A stretch of 64,000 nt of DNA from Simmondsia chinensis. Its lineage: Eukaryota; Streptophyta; Magnoliopsida; Caryophyllales; Simmondsiaceae. Both the position numbers and the translations under genes were made by a program. Numbering within the stretch: position 1 is the first letter of the stretch; every line of letters begins with the position of its first letter. The stretch is from positions 30,978,638-31,042,637 of the forward strand of contig JAGTTD010000010.1 of the NCBI GenBank assembly GCA_018398585.1, in the 5' to 3' direction. Under the pieces are notes generated by a model that saw nothing but the letters and a program-made list of their open reading frames with translations, ran no database searches and had not been told where the DNA came from. This document shows, one piece after another, positions 45,258-55,524 of this stretch.

Positions 45258-46450
45258 GAAAGTATATTGAATTAAGATAGATGACACAAACATATGAGCA
45301 ATTATTAGACTTATACGATGCTTCAAAAAAAATTAGTTGATGCATAGTTTCTTTTGCTTTTGTAAATATAGTGCTAAAACAAATTCATATATACATGGAT
45401 ATGTGTTCTATTAATTTTTGTTTACATTAAAATCAACTTTATTTTTTCCCACTTGTAAGGTGGCAAGTGAGGTTCATTCTCCATCCTTTGGTGCTAAAAA
45501 AATTAGATTTTCTCTAGTTCAATACCAAAAAATTTATTAACATTAGTACAATACATTTTTTTTTTTACTTAACAAGTACAATATTAAACAAAATTCATAT
45601 ATGCGCCCAATTTGATTTTTTTTTCCGTCATTATTCCTTTTTAAAATGACATATAAAATTAAGTGATTTTTAGTAAAAATCATAAAACTAAATGTTTAAA
45701 TTTGAAACAATATTGTATATATATATGCTCTTCAACTCGCTCTTTTCTTAGCCACCATAATGATTTCGAATGAGCATGCGCATTAGGACTTGTCCCGTAG
45801 TTGCACATAGTCTTCTTATGGAAAGTTTCCTAACGCACAAACTAGGGACAAGTCATAAAAAAAAAAAGAGCAAATCAGAATATTTATGTAATAAATTTTG
45901 AAACTTCAAGGTAAATAGGCAATATTATTAAATTTTATCAAACCTTTTTTTGTTTGACCTATAGAGTAAGCATACACGAAGCCCACAAATAAGAGTAAGT
46001 AAAATTTTATCATAAGATTAATTGACATTAGTTTGTTCTCTTGTGGGTCTTTGGTTGGGGGTTGGTTTTTTCCTTTGTGGTGTCTGAGTCTTCCCTTTTC
46101 ATTGTTTCTTGTTTCTTTTGGCTTTCTTATTTGCCAATTAAGTTTGGCTAGTTCAGGCCTCGTTTTTACAAGTGCGCCTATTTTGTATTACGTTTCGTTG
46201 CTATTTATTGGGGAAAAAAGTATACTTTTATATTTTTTTTTTTCTCTCACAATTTTTATATAAAATTCATAATAGACTTACTTAATAAATAAATTTTGAA
46301 CAAATTATTTTATAAAATTTATAAATTAAAAAATTAATACGTACAAGATAATTTTCATATTTTTTTTTGGCACAATTAACCGTGAAGGTGACGAAAATTG
46401 GAGAAACTTGTTCCACCCAACAACTTCTTCCACCACTAGCATCTTCTGGA
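45258..46450. other. AT-rich intergenic
   Basis: No gene recognised. The segment 46030-46200 is T/G-rich and may be another LINE 3' UTR, without a diagnostic motif. Its 76-codon open frame is low-complexity hydrophobic and was not called. Confidence 0.4.
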
Positions 46451-46651
46451 TCATGACCACTACGTGTATCCAACGTGTCCTCTTTTTCCACCGTCCAATT
46501 TCAACCCCACACCCAAAAATCAATCTTGCACCGTTGGATCCCCTACTTTCTCTCTTATCAGCATGAGAACAAAAAGACCTAGACGAAACCCATTGAAACA
46601 CTCGCCCATTTTCTCTCTCCTCTCTCTCTAATTGAAGAAACAATTAAAAAA
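46451..46651 (+). promoter_or_regulatory. Probable promoter and leader of the RFS6-like gene
   Basis: Two ACGTG cores (46462-46466 and 46473-46477) lie 11 bp apart, as in paired ABA-response elements. A CT-rich stretch (46609-46630) looks like a plant 5' UTR. DIN10-type genes are known to respond to darkness and sugar starvation; the ABA link here is inference from the motif. The transcription start is not visible. Confidence 0.4.
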
Positions 46652-46877
46652 ATGGGGTTGAAAATTGGACATATCCAAGCTGGGCCAATGAGAACAAGTA
46701 TAAATTCGACCCCGATTGCTCTGTTTTGTTACAAGAAGAAGAAGAAGAAGAGTTGTAGGCTCAGTTTGATTCATTCTCTCTCTTCGTATTTTCCACGTAA
46801 AATCACCACCAACGAGGGATTGTTGTTGAAGGGAAAGATTAAACAGAGATTTAATTGGATTGATCCCATTGTTTCTG
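46652..46877 (+). other. Candidate first exon with a 78-codon uORF
   Basis: ATG at 46652 opens a frame that is basic, Ser-rich and nearly free of acidic residues ('MGLKIGHIQAGPMRTSINST' followed by a Lys-rich run from an AAG repeat), like a transit peptide. A donor GGTAATAG follows at 46878. Joined to the exon at 47214, the frame stops after three more codons (78 in total), so it would be a uORF rather than an N-terminal extension of the enzyme. It could also be a separate small gene or chance. Confidence 0.4.
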
Positions 46878-47213
46878 GTAATAGTTCATTATAATTTTGG
46901 GTCTTTGATTATGGTAAATGATGTGGGTTTTGTGATTTCTATGTGCAAATTGAGTTGAATGTTGAGATTGGAGATCGTTGAATTGTAGAAACATATTGTC
47001 AAATGATCATTAAGGAGGTAATTTTATACCAGGAGATGTTATATTGTAAAATGTTGAATTTGATGGTATATCACATGGTCAAATATTTAATTTTTATATC
47101 ATTGTTATTGAATGATTGCTATATATACTTGATAATTTGAATGTATTGTTAATATATATCTTCATTGATGCTGAGTTTTGTGGTTTGTGGTGTTCATACT
47201 TGGGATCTCGCAG

Positions 47214-47262
47214 GAATTTATTGATCAGTGACCCTCGTTCTTTATCAGTTCAAGCTTTCCAG
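47214..47262 (+). other. Candidate second leader exon (49 bp)
   Basis: Preceded by GGATCTCGCAG (acceptor) and followed by CAG/GTTTCT (donor). In the frame that reads into the enzyme it encodes 'NLLISDPRSLSVQAFQ' without a stop. Joining to an acceptor at 49195-49196 gives ten more in-frame codons ('ASKVQNKERE') before the ATG at 49227. The exon has no ATG and the upstream frame does not connect, so it is probably 5' UTR. Confidence 0.4.
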
Positions 47263-47809
47263 GTTTCTACTTTTTTACATTGAAACCTTCTTTATTTGTT
47301 TCATCTCTTGATTTCTTGATTCCCATTTTCTTTTGGATTCTCATTTTTTGGTAATTTTTTTTGGAATTATTTACACTTTAGTACTATGATGTCATTTTTA
47401 GTCGATAGAGTTAACGTGATAGCTTTGTTTTTTTTTTTTATTAATGTTACAGTAAAATTTCAAAAATACACTTAATAACTATATTTTGAAACCAATTAAG
47501 TGAAAATAGATAGCTTCTGCATAATATAACATTTCGAATGTCATGCTTATGAAGTAAGAATAAGGGTGCTGAAGTGTATTTTCTATCATTTTAATGTAGC
47601 ATTAATAAAAAGCAATTACCATGTCAGCTCTGTCTATGGAAAATGACTGCATCATGTTTGAGCGGGGCCATTTCATTAATTTGGCAAAAACTTAGGAATC
47701 TCTTTAATAATTCAAAAATGTCAGGGTTCTTTTTATTATTTCTAAGAACGTCGGAATATGAAAATGTGAATAATCTTTTTTTTACGCTGACCAGATTTGT
47801 TTACCTTCT

Positions 47810-48110
47810 TTCTTCAGACTGATCCATTATCTTCATAACTTTGTTCAAATAAGTTATTTACCTCATTTTTTCTTTTATTCGAAATGGTCTCTAATATTTT
47901 GGTTTATGGCGAAATTGGTCCACTAGATGGTGAATAAAATTAAGTAAAAGTTAAAAAAGACAAGGGAGCAATTTTTTCATAAAATAAAACATTATGGATT
48001 ATCTTTAACAAAAGAAAACACGAGAAATTAAATTGAACAAAGTTGGCAAGATGACAGATTAATTTGAACAAAATTAAAAAAATAAGGGACCAGTAGTATA
48101 AACTCCGCCT
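47810..48110. mobile_element. MITE-like inverted-repeat segment
   Basis: CTGATCCATTATCTTCATAA / CTTTGTTCAAATAA on the left pairs with the reverse complement of about 48025-48070 (CTGTCATCTTGCCAACTTTG). No coding. Ends are approximate. Confidence 0.35.
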
Positions 48111-48492
48111 CAATCTGATTATTTTATAGATGAGGAATCAAAATAAGAATTGGTCAGTGTTTCGATTATTACGATGAGGAAAATATCAATTTGTTGCATA
48201 TTTTGCCTGACTAATCTGTTTTTGGGTGGTTATTTCAAAATTAACGGATTGGGAGAAGACTAGCAAATGACTTGTATTAGGTGAATAGAAGAGTACAACC
48301 ATAGGCCATATTTATAGAGCTCCAAGAAACAATGAATGGCGAAATACAATAAGACATTATTGACTTTGCTAAGAGAGATGATACATCCAATATCCTAGTG
48401 TATCCTAGTGATTCTTCATATTTTAGAGTATCCTCTAATATAGATTTTTTTCATCCTAGTTCAATTTCATTGCATTAATATGCTATTAACCT

Positions 48493-48629
48493 ACAACAAC
48501 AACAACCTAGTGCCTCAATGGGCTCCCGCACAGGCAGGGTCTGGGGGGGTAGATGTACGCAGCCTTCCCCCTTTCGGGGCTGTCCAGAAGGGAGGCTGTT
48601 TCCTAGGATCCCCATCCTAAAAAGCTTGT
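48493..48629 (-). mobile_element. SINE with perfect 19-bp TSD and TTG tail
   Basis: ATTAATATGCTATTAACCT occurs at 48474-48492 and 48630-48648, identical. On the minus strand the insert runs AGGAAACAGCCTCCC, AAGGCTGCGTACATCTACCC and CAGACCCTGCCTGTGCGGG to GAGGCACTAGGTTGTTGTTG, a (TTG)n tail as in TS/Au-like plant SINEs. The 5S-like head is absent, so this copy is probably 5'-truncated. Confidence 0.85.
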
Positions 48630-49226
48630 ATTAATATGCTATTAACCTCTCCCAGTTTATTTATTTCTCCATGATTTAATTGCTTTACCCCTGTTTGGCA
48701 ACATGATAAAGAAGATAAAGGGGTAGGGATAATGGGTTTATTTTACTTTCTATTACATCCATTTTTTAAACGCCAAATTTAGGATGTAAAGGGAATAAGG
48801 TAAAAATTCAGTAGATTTTGGGTAATTTTGTCCCTGTTTTAGCTATGACTCAATTTACGCTTATTATTTTAGCTAATTGTTTAATAAGGGTAACTCATTT
48901 ACCCCCTCTTTCGTTAATCTTACCCATCTTTGTTTAACATTAACATATTGAAACAAGGGTTGAATAGTTTCTTACCCTTCCCTCTGTATCCATTTGCCAA
49001 AAGAACCATTAGTAGAACACTTGGTACAAAGCGAAGGAAATTAGAAATTTCATCCAAAATTATCTTTAATTTTCAAAAATCAGCATATCAGAGCTTATAT
49101 TGGTAGCCGTATTCTATAATTTCTACACTAAAGTTTGCTCTCATGAATCATTGTAAACGGCAATTCACATGAACTCAATTCTTCATTTCCCGCCAGGCCA
49201 GCAAGGTTCAAAACAAAGAGAGAGAA

Positions 49227-52200
49227 ATGACGATCACGCCCGCGGTTCGGATCTCCGACCGGAAGGTGATCGTAAAAGACCGGACTATCTTGACCGGCGT
49301 CCCGGACAATGTGATCGCCACCTCGGGCTCCTCCTCCGGCCCGGTGGAGGGGGTGTTCATCGGGGCTGACTTCGGTGGCGTTGCCAGCAATCGCCACGTG
49401 GTCAGCCTCGGTACTCTACGTGACGTCCGCTTCCTCTCCTGCTTCCGCTTTAAGCTCTGGTGGATGGCCCAGAAGATGGGCGACAAAGGAAGAGACATCC
49501 CATTGGAAACCCAGTTCTTATTGCTGGAAACCAAGGACGGGTCCCACATCGAATCCGATGACGCAGATGAATCCAACCAGATCATCTACGCTGTTTTCCT
49601 GCCGTTGATTGAGGGCCCATTCAGGGCGTGCCTGCAAGGGAATGAAAATGATGAGTTGGAGTTGTGTTTAGAGAGCGGGGATGAAGACATCAAAGCGACG
49701 TCGTTTACTCGTTCTTTGTTTGTTAGTGCTGGGACGGATCCCTATGGGACTATCTTTGAAGCCATCAGGGCTGTTAAATCACATCTCAATACATTCCGGC
49801 AAAGACATGAAAAGAAGCTGCCGGGGATTGTTGACTATTTCGGGTGGTGCACTTGGGATGCGTTTTACCAAGAAGTGACCCAGGAAGGTGTAGAGGTTGG
49901 TTTGGCTAGCCTCACAGCTGGTGGGACCCCACCAAGGTTTGTGATCATCGATGATGGGTGGCAGTTAGTTGACAAGGACCCAAAGGAAGAGGAAGAAAAA
50001 CCCTTACTTAGACTGACAGGGATCAAAGAGAATCAAAAGTTTCAAAAGAAGGATGACTCGAATGTTGGGATCAAGAACATAGTAAGTATAGCAAAGGAGA
50101 AATACAGGTTGAAATATGTATATGTATGGCACGCGATAACTGGCTACTGGGGTGGGGTTAGGCCCGGGGTGAAAGAGATGGAGGAGTACGAGTCACTGAT
50201 GAAGTACCCAAATGTGTCAAGAGGGGTGGTGGAGAATGAGCCAGTGTGGAAGTCTGACCCCATGAAGATTCAAGGGCTCGGGCTCATGAACCCAAAGAGT
50301 GTGTATAAGTTTTACAATGACTTGCATAGTTACTTGGCATCGAACGGGATTGATGGGGTGAAGGTGGATGTGCAGTGTATACTGGAGACGCTAGGGGCCG
50401 GGCTTGGTGGACGGGTGGAGCTCACCAGGCAGTACCACCAGGCTCTTGATGCGTCTGTGGCTAGGAACTTCCCTGACAATGGGTGCATTGCTTGTATGAG
50501 TCACAACACTGATGCCTTGTATTGGTAAGTTTCTCTCCCTCTTTCATGTTGTTTTCTTGATTATTGGGGATTTTCATTGGGCTTGAGCCTTGTGCAAAGA
50601 GTTGACAAAACCGAAGTTTTATTGCAAATTACAAAATTAGTTCTCATTAGGTGGAGTGGTTCATCAAGCTAATATATTGATCTTTTGACTAGTTATTGAA
50701 CTGTATATGAATTACTTAAAGTTCCCTAACATGTTGAGTCTTTCTAAAATCTACTGCCCCGGTATGAAAGTATATCATTGAATTCCATGTGAAATTTTCT
50801 TATGCCTAAACTTAGCCTAGAGTTGGGCATTGAGATTTAACATAAAAAGTTCAACTAAACTTTCATCCCAAAACAAACATACATGAGATTCAGTGACCCC
50901 AATAGGCTTAAGATCAATAAAATTCACAGAATTTGACAATTTACATAAACAGAAAGCAAGGATTTACATAATGATATTTGACATGTTGCTAACTGGCATG
51001 TTCATGGGGGCAACAGTTCCAAGCAGACAGCAATAGTGAGAGCATCAGATGATTTCTACCCATGGGATCCATTATCCCACACCATCCACATTGCTGCAGT
51101 GGCTTACAACAGTGTTTTCTTAGGCGAATTCATGCAGCCCGACTGGGATATGTTCCACTCCAACCACCCTGCCGGTGAATACCACGCCTCTGCCAGGGCC
51201 ATCAGCGGCGGTCCCATCTATGTCAGGTTTGCACTTTCATCTCTGTCGTTAGATGTTTTGGGGTGCAAAGTAAGTTTGAGCGATGAGTGTTTCTTGGGTA
51301 ACAAACGGTTCGATGCAAACTTAAGGATACATTGTATAATTTAGTTTATATTATACTGTTAGTTAATATGTAAGTCTTTTATAAAATCATATTTAGGTCG
51401 TTTCTATAATTATGAATGTTGATATATGTTAGAAGCAAATTAATAGAACAAGCTTTTAAAAGGTTTCCTTAACAAATTGATAGCCCAAACAATTGCTTTT
51501 ATATTATTTTGGGGTCTTGACTAGCCTTGATCAAGAGTGATTATGGGTTATCATTTATATGGTGGGCATAAAGCAAGTTTGATTGATGAGCCTTTTCTTG
51601 AAACAAACGTGTCCATGCTTTTAAGGATCTCTCGAATAATTTACTTTATATTATAATTTTAGCAATTAATACATGCCCTTTATACATATGAGTTTTTGAT
51701 AGTGACTTGAGTTAATTGTGTTTGAATACAGTGATGCACCTGGGAAACACAACTTTGAACTCTTGAAGAAGCTTGTATTGCCAGATGGTTCGGTCCTCCG
51801 AGCCCGGTTGCCTGGCAGGCCCACCCGTGATTGTTTGTTCAATGACCCTGCTCGTGATGGTGTTAGGTATGGCCCTGCAAGAGTTTCATGTTCTTTGTTA
51901 ATGAGGCTCTGGTTCAGTGGTAGACCACTATTAAAGTTGAAACTTAACGTCTTAGGCTCAAATTGTGCTTGCATACTAGAACGAGATTCAAGCTCTCTTT
52001 TACTATGGGTTTGCTTGGAGTCATTTTATATTTCTAGTTTTTAGTTTTGAAGAAGCTAAAGGTTAGGTTTTGAAAACTAATTTTTCTTATTTTTGATTTT
52101 TGATTTTTTTTTCATTTTCACCTAAAATAGAAAACAATTAAAAAAGCTGAAAAACAAGAACATTGTTTCCAGGGTGTGGTTTTTAGTTTTAAAAATGGGA

Positions 52201-53402
52201 AAAACTACAAATTAAAAATGATACTGAACAAGGCTTACATTATTCAATTTGAACTGCAATTTCGCTTGAGCACTTGAGGCAACATGATGTAACAAGGATT
52301 GATCAAGACACATACAATAACAACAAACGCAGTGCCACAAGGACTACCGCAAAAGCAAGTTCTGAGGAGTGATATGTACGCAGCCTTACTCCTTCAGGAT
52401 GTTACCCAAAAGAGAGGTTGTGTACAACGACCCCCAAAACTACAATAATAGGGATATAACAAGGATTGATCAAGACACATATAGCAGCAAAAACAACAAA
52501 TGCAGTGCCACAAGAGCTCCCGGTCTAGGGGGTGATATGTATACAGCCTTAATCCTTTAGTGAGGTTCCCAAAAAGTAAAATGGAAACAATAAAGTAGCG
52601 ATAAAGCAACAAAACAGCAATAGCAAACGTGTAAGCCGAGGGTTCACTATGAATTAGATGGATCAGATGCATGTTCAATATAAACTAATTGGGGATTTTC
52701 TCTTTTAGTTTTAATTTGAAACAAATTAAATATTATTATTACTTAAATTAAATTCTTCTCCTTTGTATATCACACAGCTTGTTGAAGATATGGAACATGA
52801 ACAAGTACAACGGAGTACTTGGAGTTTACAACTGCCAAGGCGCGGCCTGGAGCACCACTGAGAGAAAGAACACCTTCCACCAATCCCAAACCGACGCCAT
52901 AACTGGCACCGTCCGTGGCCGCGATGTCCACCTCATTGCCGAGGCTGCCGTGGACCCCACCGATTGGAATGGCGACTGTGCCGTGTACCGCCACCAGACC
53001 CATGAGCTCCTCACTCTCCCTTACAATGTAGCCCTCCCTGTGTCCCTTAAAGTCCTAGAGTATGACGTATTCACTATCACCCCCATCAAGGCCCTTGGGC
53101 CGGGCCTCGGGTTCAGCCCATTGGGTCTTATCAACATGTACAATGCTGGTGGCGCTATTGAAGGCCTGACCTACCAAGTCAAGGCCAAGGCCCAAGAGGG
53201 AGAAGCGTTGGCCAAGGTGCATATGGAGGTTAAGGGGTGTGGTGAGTTCGGTGCCTACTCGAAAACGAGGCCCAAGAGGTGCATCGTTGATTCGAATGAG
53301 GTCGGTTTTGAGTATAACTCGGATTCAGGTCTAGTCAGTTTGGGTTTGGATGGGATGCCCGATGAGAGTAAAAATGTCCACATTATTGAGATCGAGTTAT
53401 AA
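49227..53402 (+). CDS. RFS6: RFS6/DIN10-like galactosyltransferase or alkaline alpha-galactosidase, four exons
   Basis: Exons 49227-50524, 51017-51226, 51732-51866 and 52778-53402 join in frame to 755 codons plus TAA; all introns are GT-AG. The protein matches the plant raffinose synthase/SIP family (GH36-like, usually about 750 residues) end to end, closest by recall to Arabidopsis DIN10. Visible motifs: FGWCTWDAF (205-213), DDGWQ (242-246), KVDVQ with probable nucleophile Asp381, and PDWDMF with probable acid/base in Asp475 or Asp477. There is no signal peptide from the ATG at 49227, fitting a cytosolic enzyme. Exons are GC-richer than the surroundings. Members are annotated as galactinol-sucrose galactosyltransferases, but SIP-type proteins tested elsewhere act as alkaline alpha-galactosidases, so hydrolysis of raffinose-family sugars is the likelier role. 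No inactivating change was seen. Confidence 0.93.
50525..51016 (+). other. RFS6 intron 1 (492 bp)
   Basis: Donor GTAAGT at 50525, acceptor GGGCAACAG at 51016. It splits a Cys codon (TG/T, residue 433). No repeat is recognised inside. Confidence 0.9.
51227..51731 (+). other. RFS6 intron 2 (505 bp)
   Basis: Donor CAG/GTTTGC, acceptor GAATACAG. It splits a Ser codon (AG/T). A loose local repeat is present: AAAGTAAGTTTGAG / AAAGCAAGTTTGAT followed by similar text about 300 bp apart suggests an old internal duplication. Confidence 0.9.
51890..52010 (+). mobile_element. tRNA-like SINE fragment in intron 3
   Basis: CTCTGGTTCAGTGGTAGACC fits a polymerase III A box. A weak B-box candidate (GAGATTCAAGCTC) follows about 80 bases later. 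No tail or TSD was confirmed, so this may be a diverged copy or coincidence. Confidence 0.3.
52001..52240. mobile_element. MITE in intron 3
   Basis: Left GGGTTTGCTTGGAGTCATTT and the reverse complement of the right AAGCCTTGTTCAGTATCATT form inverted ends. Between them are TTTTTAGTTTT-type runs common in a widespread plant MITE type. Non-coding. Confidence 0.5.
52291..52600 (-). mobile_element. Tandem pair of SINE-like units in intron 3
   Basis: Two units (about 52315-52457 and 52482-52600) share AGTGCCACAAG, GTGATATGTACGCAGCCTTA (TATACAG in the second) and the downstream CCCAAAA block. Each is preceded by the same 24-bp direct repeat (52291-52314 and 52458-52481). The first unit ends on the minus strand in TTTGTTGTTATTG. 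Related to the copies at 25813 and 48493. Confidence 0.6.
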
Positions 53403-53600
53403 TTTCAGCTAACCACTTTTTAGTACCTGTTAGTAGTGATAGAATTCTTTTTGTCTTTCCCAAAATGGCTATTGTTAGTGTGGACGAAGGGTAGGGGAAA
53501 GCCTATTATTGGGATGTAGTTGTCAGGAATTTGTACTTTTGTATTGAGTAATATTATGAAGGAACTATTGACTTATTAAATAATTTCGATGTCCACGTCT
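53403..53600 (+). other. RFS6 3' UTR (probable)
   Basis: T-rich DNA after the stop with GAGTAATATTATGAAGG and TTATTAAATAATTT near 53546-53586, plausible near-upstream polyadenylation signals. The exact end is unknown. Confidence 0.45.
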
Positions 53601-54004
53601 TTTATATTCAAATTTATCGAGTTTCTCCTTTGCATTGTTGATTTCATAAAGAAAGTTGTCGTTATAGGGAGCAAATTTTCGAATTCGATCCATTGGCTAG
53701 AGAGGTGGGATAGTTTCCGAAGTGGTCGAATGTCCAGTTCAAATTTGTAGAAAAACTTTTTATCTAAACAGGAGAGAGAGAGAGGAGAGGATGCATTCAG
53801 ATTATAAAAGCGAAGGATAAATCCCTATTCCACTCAATGCAGCACTTTGTATTGGTTTTCCACCGGTTCCAATAGCACTAATATCCACCTGCTAGGGCTG
53901 TATGTACATAAGCTGACCCAAGTTCGAGCTCGTCAGACATAAGACTTGGCTTATCTACATTTAGCTTGATTTGGGCTCGACTCAAAGATTGCCGGACATG
54001 GAAA
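53601..54004. other. Intergenic, nothing recognised
   Basis: Contains a short GA repeat (53771-53788). No gene or repeat end was seen. Confidence 0.4.
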
Positions 54005-55524
54005 CATCGAGTTTTGAATTTTTTAGTTATAATGGGTGGAAAGAGGGATAGTTTTTGGATAAGTTACATGAAACTCTCTTGAATTTTGCTTCAAAATCAG
54101 AAAACCCCCCTTATAAATAAAATCACTCATTAAATCTTCTCACTTTTAAAAAATTATCAATTTGCTCTCAAGTAACTTTTTTTTAACCATTTTGCCCTTC
54201 AAGATAAAATAGTTAAGTATTTGAATTTATTTTTAGGTAGGATTTCAAGTTTTAAGGAAAAATAATTTTTTTTATATTTATATAAAAAAGGGGTTTTCTA
54301 TATTTATAAAAATTATTATTTTAATTAATTATAGTAGTGATATTATAATATTAATAAAAATATTATATTTTATCTTATAATATTTTTTATGAAAATTTTA
54401 AAAATATTTTTATCTTATAAACTTATAACATCATTACTATAATTAATTAAAATAATTAATTTTTTTTATAAATATAAAAAATTCCCTTAATTCTATTATA
54501 AAAAATATAAATTTTTCTAATTTTTGCCTAATAATATAAAATTTCTTTCTAAAAATATAATGAAACATGTAATCCTCCATTTTTGAAGGGTAAAATGATC
54601 AAGAAAAAGTTTCATGGGGTTAAGTGATAAACTTTTAAAAGGGGGGGGGGGGGGGGGTGTTTTGAGTGCTTTTAATTATGAGAGAGGTTTTCTATATTTA
54701 AAGTAAAAGATAAAGAGATTTTTTATAATTTACCTTAATTTTTTATTGACCCATATTTTCCTTCAATTGGTCTTTCCAAGAGTGAAATCCTCAACAGTGC
54801 AACACCACCACCACTTGTAGAAGAGTGAAGAGTTTTGAATCAAAAGGTCTCCTAGATCCTTGGGTAATTGTAGATTTCCTACTTAACAAGTTCATGTTCT
54901 CTAAACTCAAAGGACCATTACCAAAACAAATCATACTCGAGTTAAACAATTTTCACAGAGAATTTAAAATTTAGTTTGAAAATGGAGATGTAGTAGAGTA
55001 GGAAGTTGGCATGATAGATTTGACAAGAGCATTGAGATGGCCGCTATGTGAGAGGAGATTGGATTCCCAAGAAGCTAGCCAAAACTAGATGTTTTCAATG
55101 AAGGTTTTCAAGTGTATTGAAGGCTCTAGAGTGTAGCCCGAAGGAATATAAAGATACTTTATTGGAAGTTGACAATTTTATAGATGAGTGCAAATGCAAT
55201 TTTTGATGTCCGAGTAATTTTGACTCTATGGAAATTTATTTTTAGCCATGAAACTAATTTGAAGTCTCTCAAACTCTTTTAACATTTTGAAGTCTATCTT
55301 CCTTGGCTTTGCAAAAGATGAGTAGGAAATTAGAATACTGAAATTATAAAAGTTTGACAAGGGGAACCTTGATGCGTTATTTGGAGACTAGAAAAGACAC
55401 GATTGTGTTGACTCATATTAATGAATAGTAAAGAAGCTAGACCATAATAATGAGAAGAAAGGGGAAAACAAGGTCTCTTTGTCTAAGGCATTTGTGCGTT
55501 TTGAAGGGCTTGGTAAGTGAGCCA
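54005..55524 (-). pseudogene. LINE RT fragment, split by a foldback MITE
   Basis: 54735-55524 and about 54010-54058 align with 6620-7495, the decayed LINE RT on the minus strand, sharing blocks such as AAGAGTGAAGAGTTTTGAAT and GTTTTCAAGTGTATTGAA. The same RT motif region (LLIFCKAK-type, and SLTKPFKTHK at the upper end) is readable. At 55525 the homology with the 6.6-kb copy stops. A second copy of 55026-55524 lies at 59824-60322. Confidence 0.65.
54059..54734. mobile_element. Foldback MITE with very long inverted repeats
   Basis: The element is absent from the paralogous place at about 6645, which is therefore an empty site. Its two halves are reverse complements over roughly 300 bp each. 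Outer ends are TAAGTTACATGAAACTCTCTT versus GTAAATTATAAAAAATCTCTT; inner arms include TTTTAATTAATTATAGTAG. A G17 run at 54641-54657 sits in the right arm. No coding; Mutator-like origin possible. Confidence 0.75.

Larger units (their letters stand above)
47263..49196 (+). other. Putative leader intron with transposon insertions
   Basis: About 1.9 kb between the candidate leader exon and the acceptor TTTCCCGCCAG before the main ATG. It holds a MITE-like segment (47810-48110) and a SINE with a perfect TSD (48493-48629). The remainder is AT-rich with nothing recognised. Confidence 0.4.
51867..52777 (+). other. RFS6 intron 3 (911 bp) with TE insertions
   Basis: Donor AG/GTATGG, acceptor TATCACACAG. 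It splits a Ser codon (AG/C). Contains a tRNA-like segment, a MITE and a tandem pair of SINE-like sequences, listed separately. Confidence 0.9.

Noticed and set aside
46033..46263. 76-residue hydrophobic open frame as a membrane protein gene
   Set aside because: T/G-rich low-complexity DNA without a conserved motif; more like an eroded LINE 3' UTR.
49128..49608. Open frames on both strands over the first RFS6 exon
   Set aside because: They are shadows of the GC-rich true exon, whose frame matches the enzyme family throughout.
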